Below are positions 7,139 through 15,677 of a DNA stretch of 25,638 bases, in pieces (position 1 is the stretch's first letter; each line of letters begins with the position of its first letter). Position numbers and translations under genes: made by a program. Where the stretch lies: assembly GCA_902795875.1 (NCBI GenBank), contig CADBND010000186.1, forward strand, positions 1-25,638. The letters are read 5' to 3'. Source of the DNA: an uncultured Erysipelotrichaceae bacterium (GTDB taxonomy: Bacteria; Bacillota_I; Bacilli_A; Erysipelotrichales; Erysipelotrichaceae). The notes beneath the pieces are model-generated. The model did not search any database. It had not been told where the DNA came from and was given only the letters and a program-made list of their open reading frames with translations.

Positions 7139-8567
7139 TGAATTCGTATTTGAGGACCGGTTCCCTTGCCGCCTTTGTCTCATCCGGTCTGCCGATCGGA
7201 CAATGATGCGGTGCACTGTGCAGGTATTCCGGATCGGATAAAGCCTTATCGTAGAGATCGAGATAGATCTTCACGGCCTCATCGATGACCTCCTTGCTTT
7301 CGGTCTCGGTCGGCTCAAACATCAAAGCTTCATGTACGATCAAAGGGAAATACATCGTTGGCGGATGGATACCGAAATCAAGCGAACCCTTGGCGATATC
7401 CATTGCGGAAACACCGGTCTGCTTCTTCAGTCCCTCCAGTGACAGAACGAATTCATGCATACAGGTCTGATCGTAAGCGACCTCGTATTTCTCCTTCAGA
7501 CGATGCATCATGTAGTTGGCATTCAGCACCGCCTTGCCACTCGCCTCTCGGATACCTTCCTTGCCTAAAGTCAGGATATAAGTCAGAGCCTTTACAACGA
7601 CAAGGAAGTTTCCATAGTAGCTTCTCACCTGTCCCATGGACATTTCCGGATCGGTAAAGACATAGCCCTCTTCCTTCTTTTCTACCTTGTGACAAGGCAA
7701 ATATCTTTGTAAGAACGCCTTGCAGCCGACAGGACCCGAACCCGGACCACCGCCGCCATGAGGTGTAGCGAACGTCTTGTGCAGATTCAAGTGGACGCAA
7801 TCGAATCCCATATCGCCCGGTCTCACTCTTCCCATGATCGCATTGAGGTTGGCACCGTCGTAGTAGCATAAGCCTCCCGCTTCATGAACGATCTTTGTGA
7901 TCTCCAGGATATTGGGATCGAACAGACCGAGCGTATTTGGATTCGTCAGCATCAATCCGGCCGTATCCTTGCCTACGGCATTGCGCAACGCATCCAGGTC
8001 GACACCGCCCTTATCATTGGAAGGGATATTGACGACCTTGAAGCCGGCCATCACCGCGCTTGCAGGATTGGTACCGTGTGCCGAATCGGGAACGATGATG
8101 TTCACCCTTTCGAAGTCCTTGCGCTCCTGATGATACTTCCGGATCAGAAGAAGACCCGTATATTCGCCATGGGCACCGGCAGCCGGAGCGAACATCATCG
8201 CATCCATACCGGTGATCTCGCAAAGAAGTTTTTCGCTTCTGTATAACACTTCCATACAGCCCTGTACACTGCTTAAAGGCTGTAAGGGATGGATCTGCGT
8301 AAAGCCCGGTAAAGATGCGGTCTCTTCATCGATCCGCGGATTGTATTTCATCGTGCAGGAACCAAGCGGATAGAAACCGTCATTGACGCCGTGCGTCTGT
8401 TTCGCCAGCTGCGTGTAATGACGGTCGATATCGACCTCCGCCATTTCCGGAAGATGCAAAGCACTCTTTCTGAGATATTTCTCATCAGGAACATAGGAAC
8501 CCGTATCGGCAGCCGGAAGAAAAGCGTTTCCTCTTCCCTTCTTACTTTCTTCAAACAGAAGTTTCAT
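7131..8567 (-). CDS. gcvPB: Glycine dehydrogenase (decarboxylating) subunit 2
   Basis: This 478-aa PLP-dependent subunit forms the P protein together with GcvPA. P protein decarboxylates glycine and passes the aminomethyl group to lipoyl-GcvH. The PLP lysine lies in NLHKTFATPHGGGGPGSGP, and other family blocks are GVNDGFYPLGSCTMKYNPR near residue 60 and MMFAPAAGAHGEYTG. Length and sequence match the split two-subunit form found in Firmicutes. Its ATG overlaps the gcvPA stop (TAATG), as expected for two subunits made in equal amounts. Nothing is missing. Confidence 0.97.
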   Translation of the reverse strand: MKLLFEESKKGRGNAFLPAADTGSYVPDEKYLRKSALHLPEMAEVDIDRHYTQLAKQTHGVNDGFYPLGSCTMKYNPRIDEETASLPGFTQIHPLQPLSSVQGCMEVLYRSEKLLCEITGMDAMMFAPAAGAHGEYTGLLLIRKYHQERKDFERVNIIVPDSAHGTNPASAVMAGFKVVNIPSNDKGGVDLDALRNAVGKDTAGLMLTNPNTLGLFDPNILEITKIVHEAGGLCYYDGANLNAIMGRVRPGDMGFDCVHLNLHKTFATPHGGGGPGSGPVGCKAFLQRYLPCHKVEKKEEGYVFTDPEMSMGQVRSYYGNFLVVVKALTYILTLGKEGIREASGKAVLNANYMMHRLKEKYEVAYDQTCMHEFVLSLEGLKKQTGVSAMDIAKGSLDFGIHPPTMYFPLIVHEALMFEPTETESKEVIDEAVKIYLDLYDKALSDPEYLHSAPHHCPIGRPDETKAAREPVLKYEFND

Positions 8568-9874
8568 TACAACACCTCCCCGATGGCCTTGATCAGCTCA
8601 TCGATCTTTGCCTTATTGTTGAGCTCCGTGGCACACCACAGTATCCCATCTTCCACTTTCAGACCGGAAAGGATCTTTCTTTGCGCAAGCTTTTCTTCCA
8701 GAAGATCAGGATCAACAGGAGAAACGCTCAGAAATTCATCGAAGAATTCTCCTTCATCCTTTCTTGTAAAACCGATCTTGCCCAGTTCTTCCGCCAGATA
8801 ATGGGCATTCCTGTAGGAATTCAAAGCCGCATCATACAAACCCCTGGGACCCATTGCCGCCAGATAGACGGAAGCGGTCATGGCACAGAGAGCCTCATTG
8901 GAACAGATGTTGGAAGAAGCTTTCTCTCTGCGGATATGCTGCTCCCTTGCCTGCAAAGTCAAAACATAAGCACGACGTCCGTCATGATCCTCTGTCTGGC
9001 CGACGATCCTGCCCGGAAGCTTACGCATCAGTTCCTTCTTGCAGGTCATGATACCCAGATAAGGACCGCCGAATCCCATCGGCATACCTAACTGCTGTCC
9101 TTCACCGACAGCGATATCGACATCCATCTCACCCGGTGTCTTATACAAAGCCAGAGCGATCGGATCAAAACCCATGACGATGCGTCCGCCGCTTTCATGC
9201 ATCCTCTTCGCCAGAGCTTCGACATCCTCGATCAGACCGTAGAAGTTTGGACTCTCCACATACAATCCCGCTGTATTCTCAGTGATCGCCTTTTCAATTT
9301 CCTCAAGGTCCGTCTTATGATCCCTGTTTTTCAAAACGACAAGTTTCACATCACGGCTTTCGCAATAAGTCTTTATCACCTGCATCGTCTCCGGATCGAT
9401 CGTATCGGAAACGAGCACTTCGTTCTTCTTTCTTTCCAGAGTCATGAAGATGCCCTCTGCCGCCGCAACAGCACCGTCATAGACAGACGCATTGGAGACA
9501 TCCAGACCCGTCAGCTCGCACATCTGGCTCTGATACTCAAAGATCGACTGCAGAACGCCCTGTGAGATCTCGGCCTGATAAGGCGTGTAAGCCGTAAGGA
9601 ATTCTTCCTTGGAAGTGATGGTCTTTACGATGGCAGGGATATATCTTTTGTATACGCCTGCACCGCGGAACACCGACTTGAATACTGTATTCTTATCCGC
9701 GATATCGCAAAGTTCCTCATATACTTCCATCTCGCTTTTCCCTTCCGGGATATGCAGATCATTAAGACGGGCTTTTTCCGGGACCATATCATAAAGATCA
9801 TCCAGGCTTCTTGCCCCGATCTGTTTCAGCATCTCTTCCTGTTGGGCTTTTGTTTCAGGAATATATCTGCCCAT
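8567..9874 (-). CDS. gcvPA: Glycine dehydrogenase (decarboxylating) subunit 1
   Basis: This is the 435-aa partner of GcvPB, corresponding to the N-terminal half of the single-chain P protein. Family blocks visible are MGRYIPETKAQQEEML at the start, FRGAGVYKRYIPAIVKTI, TAYTPYQAEISQG, YDGAVAAAEG and MPMGFGGPYLG. This half carries no PLP lysine, as expected; it builds the alpha subunit of the heterotetramer. It starts 2 bases after the gcvH stop and overlaps gcvPB by one base, so it is firmly inside the operon. Confidence 0.97.
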   Translation of the reverse strand: MGRYIPETKAQQEEMLKQIGARSLDDLYDMVPEKARLNDLHIPEGKSEMEVYEELCDIADKNTVFKSVFRGAGVYKRYIPAIVKTITSKEEFLTAYTPYQAEISQGVLQSIFEYQSQMCELTGLDVSNASVYDGAVAAAEGIFMTLERKKNEVLVSDTIDPETMQVIKTYCESRDVKLVVLKNRDHKTDLEEIEKAITENTAGLYVESPNFYGLIEDVEALAKRMHESGGRIVMGFDPIALALYKTPGEMDVDIAVGEGQQLGMPMGFGGPYLGIMTCKKELMRKLPGRIVGQTEDHDGRRAYVLTLQAREQHIRREKASSNICSNEALCAMTASVYLAAMGPRGLYDAALNSYRNAHYLAEELGKIGFTRKDEGEFFDEFLSVSPVDPDLLEEKLAQRKILSGLKVEDGILWCATELNNKAKIDELIKAIGEVL

Positions 9875-9876
9875 AT

Positions 9877-10257
9877 TTATGCCTCTTGTGCGCAGACTTC
9901 TTCGTAAGCTTTCGCATCGAGCAGATCGTCAGTACCGCTCACATCCTTCACCTTGATCATCCAGGCGCCATAGCAGTCTCCATTGACCAAAGAAGGATCA
10001 TCGACGATCGCCTCATTGACTTCCGCAACGACACCGCTGACCGGCGAATAGACATCGGAGACCGCCTTGACCGATTCGACATCGGAGAAGACTTCTCCTG
10101 CCTTCACTTCATCGCCGACCTCCGGCAGGTTGACAAAGACGATATCGCCCAACGCATCCTGCGCATAATCAGTCAGACCGACCACCCAAAGGCCATCCTC
10201 TTCCTTGACCCACTCGTGAGTCTTGGTGTACTTCAATTCTTCCGGATTCTTAAACAT
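9877..10257 (-). CDS. gcvH: Glycine cleavage system H protein
   Basis: This 126-aa lipoyl carrier shuttles the aminomethyl group between the P, T and L proteins. The lipoylated lysine is K64 in the classical ESVKAVSDVYSP motif. The N-terminal TKTHEWV and GLTDYAQDALGDIVFVNLP are family signatures, and the length is normal. It lies 20 bases downstream of gcvT, and AGGGAGGGAT before the ATG serves as a strong ribosome binding site. The lplA product from the same operon is the likely lipoylating enzyme. Confidence 0.98.
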   Translation of the reverse strand: MFKNPEELKYTKTHEWVKEEDGLWVVGLTDYAQDALGDIVFVNLPEVGDEVKAGEVFSDVESVKAVSDVYSPVSGVVAEVNEAIVDDPSLVNGDCYGAWMIKVKDVSGTDDLLDAKAYEEVCAQEA

Positions 10258-10277
10258 ATCTTATCCCTCCCTTATGT

Positions 10278-11363
10278 TTATCTTTCTCTCTTATAGAAAG
10301 GCAATTCCACAACTTTTGCCTTCAGTCTTCTGCCACGCACATCGACCTCGACGATCGTATCAAGTGCACTGTACTTCTTATCGATCAGAGCCATTGCGAT
10401 CGACGTCTTGAATAACGGCGAGAACGTGCCGCTGGTGGTGTGACCGATCTTCTCATCTCCGACATAGACATCCTGATGCTCACGAAGGACGCCCTTGTCT
10501 ACGATCGCAAGACCCACACGGCAGATCTTGGGTTCGCCTCTTTCTTCGATACCCTTCTTGCCGATGAACTCTTCCTTGTTCATCTTTACACCGAAATCCA
10601 GTCCTGTCTCCAAAGGAGAAATGGTCTCATCCATCTCATGACCATACAGAGGCATACCCGCCTCCAGACGCAAGGTATCCCTTGCACCCAGACCGCAGGG
10701 TACCAGACCGAATTCCTTACCGGCCTCGATAAGCAGATCCCAGAGCTTCTCCACGTTTTCATTGGCTGTATAGATCTCATAGCCTGCCTCACCGGTGTAA
10801 CCCGTATAAGAGATCAGACAGTTCATCCCGGCAATATCCACATCCCTCTTGGCTGTGTAATACTTCATCGGAATGTCTTCTTCCTTCATCAGTTTGCGCA
10901 CGACGTTATAAGCCTGCGGACCCTGCAAAGCCACCTGGGCGACGGAATCGGAGATGTCTTCGATCTGAGTATCCTCAAGGATATTTTTCTTCATGTGTTC
11001 AAAATCCTTGTGACGGTTCGAAGCGTTGACCACGATGTAGTAGTCCTCTTCCCCGAACTTGTATACCAGCAGATCATCCACGACACCGCCATCCTCATAG
11101 CACATGATGGAGTAACGGACCTTGCCTACCGGCATCTTCGTAAAATCATTGGTCAGCAGATGGTTCAGGGAAGCCAGAGCCCCCTTGCCCTTCATCGTGA
11201 TCTCACCCATATGCGATACATCGAAAAGCCCGACCTTCTGTCTCACCGCCAGATGTTCGGCGATGACTCCCTCGTACTGCACGGGAAGCAGATAGCCGGC
11301 AAAAGGTACGATCCTTCCGCCATATCTGACATGGGCATCATACAGTGGTGTCTTCAGTTCCAT
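10278..11363 (-). CDS. gcvT: Aminomethyltransferase (T protein)
   Basis: This 361-aa enzyme releases ammonia from aminomethyl-lipoyl-GcvH and transfers the methylene group to tetrahydrofolate. Family blocks are MELKTPLYDAHVRYGGRIVPF, GLFDVSHMGEI with the catalytic Asp in the DVSHMGE region, ALQGPQA, SYTGYTGEAGYEIY and GLGARDTLRLEAGMPLYGHE. Length is normal. AAGGAGGAG lies about 9 bases before the ATG. It is the first gene of the glycine cleavage operon and sits directly behind the glycine riboswitch expression platform. Confidence 0.97.
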   Translation of the reverse strand: MELKTPLYDAHVRYGGRIVPFAGYLLPVQYEGVIAEHLAVRQKVGLFDVSHMGEITMKGKGALASLNHLLTNDFTKMPVGKVRYSIMCYEDGGVVDDLLVYKFGEEDYYIVVNASNRHKDFEHMKKNILEDTQIEDISDSVAQVALQGPQAYNVVRKLMKEEDIPMKYYTAKRDVDIAGMNCLISYTGYTGEAGYEIYTANENVEKLWDLLIEAGKEFGLVPCGLGARDTLRLEAGMPLYGHEMDETISPLETGLDFGVKMNKEEFIGKKGIEERGEPKICRVGLAIVDKGVLREHQDVYVGDEKIGHTTSGTFSPLFKTSIAMALIDKKYSALDTIVEVDVRGRRLKAKVVELPFYKRER

Positions 11364-11382
11364 TATGTTTTTCTCCTCCTTG

Positions 11383-11410
11383 AAAAAAGACAGGAAAAAT
11401 CATCCTGTCT
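11383..11410 (-). terminator. Riboswitch expression-platform terminator
   Basis: On the minus strand AGACAGG (complement of 11404-11410) pairs with CCTGTCT (complement of 11388-11394) and is followed by a run of six U. The 5' arm of this hairpin overlaps the 3' strand of the second aptamer's P1 stem (CAGAG running into AGACAGG), so aptamer closure and termination should exclude each other. This predicts that glycine binding turns the operon on. Confidence 0.85.
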
Positions 11411-11414
11411 CTGT

Positions 11415-11556
11415 TTTTTTACCTGAAAGATTCTCCCTTATGAGGATTGCTTCTTTGGTGCATGAATTGCTCTCCAGAGTTCTGTCTAAGACCGGTCCTT
11501 TTACCTGAGAGTTTCTTCCCCTTCGGTGCTCCAATCAAGGAATCTCTCCCGGCCTT
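11415..11556 (-). promoter_or_regulatory. Tandem glycine riboswitch
   Basis: Two consecutive glycine aptamers are read on the minus strand. Aptamer 1 contains CCGGGAGAGA, the GCACCGAAGGGG core and CTCTCAGGTAAAAGGACCGG. Aptamer 2 contains CTCTGGAGAGC, GCACCAAAGAAGCAA and CTTTCAGGTAAA closing with CAGAG. The linker between them is short (AGACAGAA). These are the conserved bulges of the gcvT-type riboswitch. Aptamer 1 is closer to consensus; aptamer 2 has A where the core usually has G (CACCAAAG for CACCGAAG). It lies between the promoter and gcvT. Confidence 0.95.
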
Positions 11557-11578
11557 TTCATCCAGTTCTTCTGTCTTT

Positions 11579-11609
11579 ATTTTAACATAGCCTCAACGCA
11601 TATTCTCAA
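11579..11609 (-). promoter_or_regulatory. Probable promoter of the glycine cleavage operon
   Basis: On the minus strand TGTTAAAAT gives a -10 (TAAAAT, complement of 11579-11584). TTGAGA (complement of 11604-11609) gives a -35 with a long 18-19 base spacer. The boxes overlap the last codons and stop of the TIR gene, so the operon's transcription starts right at the end of the upstream gene. It is placed just before the first aptamer, as expected. Confidence 0.5.
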
Positions 11610-14599
11610 CGAAAATCTGCCACCTGTCCCTTTGCCTTATCAATCAGAGAAGCTCCGTCATATTCCTCGAACATCGCCGGATAATACACATTGTCCCTTC
11701 TTGAAGGATCATAGGAATACATGCAGATCCTTCTTCCCGCCTCATCAAAGCCCAGTACCGAATCGGCGATATAATACACCGGCATCGTACTGTCTGAAGA
11801 CAAAGAAATCACCTCCAGCGCTGTATCACTGAAAAGATAGAGCCTGTCCTTATAGAATTCATAGCGGAAAGAAGAATATTCGCTGTAAGCCATATCCGCA
11901 AAAGAAAGATCCACATTCCGTATCCGTTCTCCGTTCTCATAGATCCGCAACACATGATCATCGCCGATACAATAGACCCTGTCCGCAAAGACCTTCAAAG
12001 AGACCACATCGTGATCGAAATGATCGATCCGATACAAAAGATCCCCGGACAAAGAAGAGACATCGATATGATCGTAACAGCTGTAAGCCAGCACATTGTC
12101 TCCATCCGCCAAAGCCCTTCCCCCGTTGTTTTCCGAAAGGACCTTCACTCCTCCGTTTTCCACATCCATAAACAATACGCCGTTATCCGTATAAGTCAGA
12201 ACCTTTCTTCCCTCATCAAACACCAGGATCGGACTCGCCATTCCGTTATAAAGCAGATCCGTTTCCGCAACATAGTCCTTTCTCTCCAGACTGCTCAGAT
12301 CGATCATAACGATCTTCCTGCTGTCATTTTCATCATGCATAGAAAGGATGTCCCCATCAAGACACAATGAAGAAAAACCGTCATAGGAAGCATCCAGGAA
12401 GACTGCCTCAGAACGATCCAGCGGATAAGAAAGGATCCCCGAAGCCAGATAGATATTATATAAAGACGTATCGATCTCCTCCAATAAGGAACCATCTTCC
12501 CCGGAATAAAACCGGACAAACAGTTTCCCGCTTCTTCCATCGATCTTGAGGACAGCGATCTTATCTTCGTAAGCCTTCAGAAGATGCCATGCATTTCCCT
12601 TTTCAAGATCGATCGTAAGGACATCCCCGTCCTGGGAAAGCCGATAAAGATACAGGACATCGTTTGCCTTCACATAGAGATCATCTTCATGAAGCAGACT
12701 GCTTTCCGGATGATCGAAACCCTTATCGGAAAGGATCTTCAGCTGCTCATCATAAGAACCCTCGTAGATATGCAAGTCGCCATCTTTCCTCACGACATAG
12801 GCGTCCGAAAGAAGATCGCTTCCCTTGCCTATCTTTATCTCATCACAGTTTTCCGGGAAAGTAGAAACAAAGGAAGCATTCCCCGCTTCATAAAAGATCG
12901 TCCCGTTATAGCCGTTGGCACAGACCACATTGATGTATTCGCCGGAATGATACAGCACTTCGACCGCCGTATCCGGCAAAGAGAAGCTTCCGATCTCTTC
13001 ATAGTCCTCATCAAAACGGTAGATCTTGTCAGACAGGATCAAAGAGATCTTTCCCTCATCCTCCACCACAAGACAGTTTCCGCTCACGGAATCCTCCTGG
13101 ACTTTTTTCACAAAGACAGGGTCGATCGGATCATAGATCTCCAGATCATAGACCCCTTTATACGTCTCATAGGAATCCGTGCCCTTATAGGAACGGTTCA
13201 CATTGTCATCGGAAAGGACATAGAGACGACCGTCATTCAGGAATCCGAAAGAAAGGATCTCCAGACAGTTATCAGAAAGAAGATGGAAAGCATACGTCTC
13301 CAGATCGAAAAGACCGACGCAATACGTCCTGTCAAATAAACGCAGTTTCACCGCAATATAGTGTTCATCCTTCGACCAGAAAAGATCTGTGATGTAGCCA
13401 TCCTGTTCTTCCGGCAAAGGAAGACTCATATACGGTTCGCCCGCCTCATCGCAGATCTGCACCGCAAAAGAATCTGCCGTAGCAATATATCTGCTGGAAG
13501 GTGATACTTTACTGATACCGATGGAACGGTATTTCATCGGTGTTTCAAATATCAGCTCACCATTTAAGATATCGACACATTTCAAACTGCCATCCGCATA
13601 AGCGATCAGCTGTCTATCCTTCCCCTCCTCAAAAGAAAGGACATCGCTTCCCACTTCAAAAAAAGCCACCTCTTCGTGAGTCGACATGTCAATCGTATGA
13701 AAGACTCCATCACTTCCCTTACAGACAAGATATCTTCCATCTCTGCTTATCATCATTGAATCGATATCACCGACCAGATCCACCCGCCATGACTCACTGT
13801 AATGATAAGGCGTCTGATAGGCATTGCTGGCCAGGGCCAATGCATAGAGGGCATCATCCGTCTGCGGTCTGTCCCCTTCGATCGCCTTCAAAGCACTGTT
13901 CAAAGCCTCGTAACGGTCAGATTTCGAAAGATAAGTCAGTGACTCCTTCGCCAGAAGACGGGACTCGTTGATCTGCGACAGAGCGTAGTTTCTACTGATC
14001 AGGGCATTGGAATAAAGCAGGTAGGAAATGATGATCGCGGCAGCCGCCATCACGCAACTTAAAATGATCGTCAGTCTCTTTTTCCGATATCTCTCCTGAC
14101 GCATCACGAGCTCATCATAAGTACAGCCGATCATCGCCGATTCAAGACGGGGCAGTTCGATCCGGTCTGCTTCCCTCAGATCGCCCCGATAATCACAGCC
14201 CAAAGGCTCCGCATGATCATAAAGGATCTTCGGAAAGATCGCCGGCGGCTCGCCGGAAGAAAGTACGCAAAAAACATGGTCGTGATCGTGAGACTTCAGA
14301 AAAGACTCGACCTCGAGCTGACACCATTTCGATTCATTGTATTCCGGTGAACAGATGACGATCAGATGATCCGAATGTTCCAAAGCATATTTGATCTTCG
14401 CCGAAAGATCGGAACCGATCTCCAGTTCCTCCTGGTCACGGAAAAGCTTGTCAAAACGGCTGATCCCGTATTTTTCCGCGATCTGTTTCGGTGCCTTGAA
14501 ACGCTCCAGTTTCTGCTGTATGTGCCTGGCGACCTCGATGTCCCGCGGCACATGCCGATAGGAAATGAAAGCACTGTAATGTCTCTCTTCACTCATCAT
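11606..14599 (-). CDS. TIR domain - transmembrane - beta-propeller protein
   Basis: This 997-aa protein has three visible parts. An N-terminal TIR domain (about 7-150) shows box 1 YSAFISYRH, the RDQEELEIG loop and SPEYNESKWCQLEVE, in which E96 occupies the catalytic glutamate position of TIR NAD hydrolases. A single membrane helix follows at about 176-196 (LTIILSCVMAAAAIIISYLLY) after a basic RYRKKR, consistent with the TIR domain in the cytoplasm. Then a helical linker (about 205-262) leads to about 730 residues of repeated beta-strand units such as SMMISRDGRYLVCKGSDG and SRYIATADS, which look like WD40-type blades and would lie outside. Family members are annotated only as TIR proteins; the sensed signal and enzymatic activity are unknown. 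It is the last gene of a five-gene operon. The start is either of two adjacent ATG codons; the ribosome binding site is weak. Confidence 0.88.
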   Translation of the reverse strand: MMSEERHYSAFISYRHVPRDIEVARHIQQKLERFKAPKQIAEKYGISRFDKLFRDQEELEIGSDLSAKIKYALEHSDHLIVICSPEYNESKWCQLEVESFLKSHDHDHVFCVLSSGEPPAIFPKILYDHAEPLGCDYRGDLREADRIELPRLESAMIGCTYDELVMRQERYRKKRLTIILSCVMAAAAIIISYLLYSNALISRNYALSQINESRLLAKESLTYLSKSDRYEALNSALKAIEGDRPQTDDALYALALASNAYQTPYHYSESWRVDLVGDIDSMMISRDGRYLVCKGSDGVFHTIDMSTHEEVAFFEVGSDVLSFEEGKDRQLIAYADGSLKCVDILNGELIFETPMKYRSIGISKVSPSSRYIATADSFAVQICDEAGEPYMSLPLPEEQDGYITDLFWSKDEHYIAVKLRLFDRTYCVGLFDLETYAFHLLSDNCLEILSFGFLNDGRLYVLSDDNVNRSYKGTDSYETYKGVYDLEIYDPIDPVFVKKVQEDSVSGNCLVVEDEGKISLILSDKIYRFDEDYEEIGSFSLPDTAVEVLYHSGEYINVVCANGYNGTIFYEAGNASFVSTFPENCDEIKIGKGSDLLSDAYVVRKDGDLHIYEGSYDEQLKILSDKGFDHPESSLLHEDDLYVKANDVLYLYRLSQDGDVLTIDLEKGNAWHLLKAYEDKIAVLKIDGRSGKLFVRFYSGEDGSLLEEIDTSLYNIYLASGILSYPLDRSEAVFLDASYDGFSSLCLDGDILSMHDENDSRKIVMIDLSSLERKDYVAETDLLYNGMASPILVFDEGRKVLTYTDNGVLFMDVENGGVKVLSENNGGRALADGDNVLAYSCYDHIDVSSLSGDLLYRIDHFDHDVVSLKVFADRVYCIGDDHVLRIYENGERIRNVDLSFADMAYSEYSSFRYEFYKDRLYLFSDTALEVISLSSDSTMPVYYIADSVLGFDEAGRRICMYSYDPSRRDNVYYPAMFEEYDGASLIDKAKGQVADFR

Positions 14600-14611
14600 C
14601 CCGAAACCGTT

Positions 14612-14998
14612 CTACTCAAAACATTTTTCCAGAAGCGTCCTGAGACCACGCAGATCTCCCTCGACCTCATATTCCTCTTTTTCCAGAACGATATTGTATC
14701 CTTCGAACACAAAACGTTCCTCGCTTCCATCCGCATAGACAAAAACGATCACATCCGTAAAGTCTTCGGTCATAATATCGCTTTTCGCACCGATCCTGAA
14801 GCTCTTTATCTTCTCTTTGACGGCACTGATCAGTTCCTTATCTTCACTTTCTGCGGAAGCATAGTATTCCCATCTGCGTTCATAGACCATCTTTACAGGA
14901 ACAGCCTCTTTCATGTCCAAAGGATCGGGCTCTTTCTTTTCACCCGCACATCCTGACACGAACAATAAAGCACATAGTAACATAAGTATTCTCTTCAT
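14612..14998 (-). CDS. Small lipoprotein of the TIR operon
   Basis: This 128-aa protein has a clear lipoprotein signal: a Lys/Arg start, a hydrophobic core (ILMLLCALLF) and the lipobox VSGC with the lipidated Cys at residue 17. It should therefore be anchored on the outer face of the membrane. The mature part is acidic, with no motif I recognise. It starts 10 bases after the upstream gene and ends 12 bases before the TIR gene. The weak ribosome binding site suggests coupling. Being extracytoplasmic, it could interact with the propeller domain of the TIR protein; this is inference from topology and gene order. Confidence 0.8.
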   Translation of the reverse strand: MKRILMLLCALLFVSGCAGEKKEPDPLDMKEAVPVKMVYERRWEYYASAESEDKELISAVKEKIKSFRIGAKSDIMTEDFTDVIVFVYADGSEERFVFEGYNIVLEKEEYEVEGDLRGLRTLLEKCFE

Positions 14999-15008
14999 AT
15001 CATTATGA

Positions 15009-15668
15009 TCAGCGGATATCGATGATCTCCATCTTCTCTTCCGCTTTTCCTTCCTTCAGATCGGCAGCGATCACCAGATCACTGCTGTAGCCATCCCCAT
15101 AGAAGTAACCGTCCTCAAAAAATGACATGACCGCATCGATATCGCTGTCTTCACTCAGGATCGTCTCAAAATGGGAACGGATCGTATCCTCATCCTCTCC
15201 TTCCGGAGCATTGGTATAATCGACGAAGTCACACAGTTCACCAAAAGCAGAATGATACTGATGGACCTTGATCTTAGCGATCCTTCCATCCATCTGTTTC
15301 AGCTCCTCAAAGAAAGCATCCGTCTTCTGTTTCAGAGACTTGAAATAAGGAAGGAACCACTCATTCTCCTCATTGACATCCAAGGCATCGGTATACTCCA
15401 ATACGCTTCCCAGAGAAAGATCCTCCAGATCATCGATCGCCGTCTCCAGATTCTCGAAACAGATCCTCTTCAGAAAATAATCTTTCACTGCATCCGCCGA
15501 ATTCAAAGAAAGCAACGCATCCTTTTTCGCATAGACAAATGCCGTACATCCTCCCGGATGAAACTTCCCGACCGGATCGACATTCAGGGATATCTTCTTT
15601 CCCTCTTCATCGATGACATCCACTTTTACGGAATAGCTCTCGCCGATCCCGCTTTCATACTCGCTCAT
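15009..15668 (-). CDS. Acidic soluble protein of the TIR operon, function unknown
   Basis: This 219-aa protein has no signal peptide and no membrane segment, so it is predicted to be cytoplasmic. It is strongly acidic, especially in its second half (APEGEDEDTIRSHFE, SEDSDIDAVMSFFEDG), and probably mixes a beta-rich N-terminus with a helical centre containing FFEELKQMDGRI. The ATG at 15668 is chosen over a GTG at 15677 because AGGTGA lies at good spacing before it. It follows the two-TM gene almost directly. I do not recognise the family. Confidence 0.75.
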   Translation of the reverse strand: MSEYESGIGESYSVKVDVIDEEGKKISLNVDPVGKFHPGGCTAFVYAKKDALLSLNSADAVKDYFLKRICFENLETAIDDLEDLSLGSVLEYTDALDVNEENEWFLPYFKSLKQKTDAFFEELKQMDGRIAKIKVHQYHSAFGELCDFVDYTNAPEGEDEDTIRSHFETILSEDSDIDAVMSFFEDGYFYGDGYSSDLVIAADLKEGKAEEKMEIIDIR

Positions 15669-15677
15669 ATCTTTCAC

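Noticed and set aside
10440..11426. 328-aa open frame on the plus strand
   Set aside because: It is antisense to gcvT and runs into the riboswitch; gcvT is certain, so this is a shadow.
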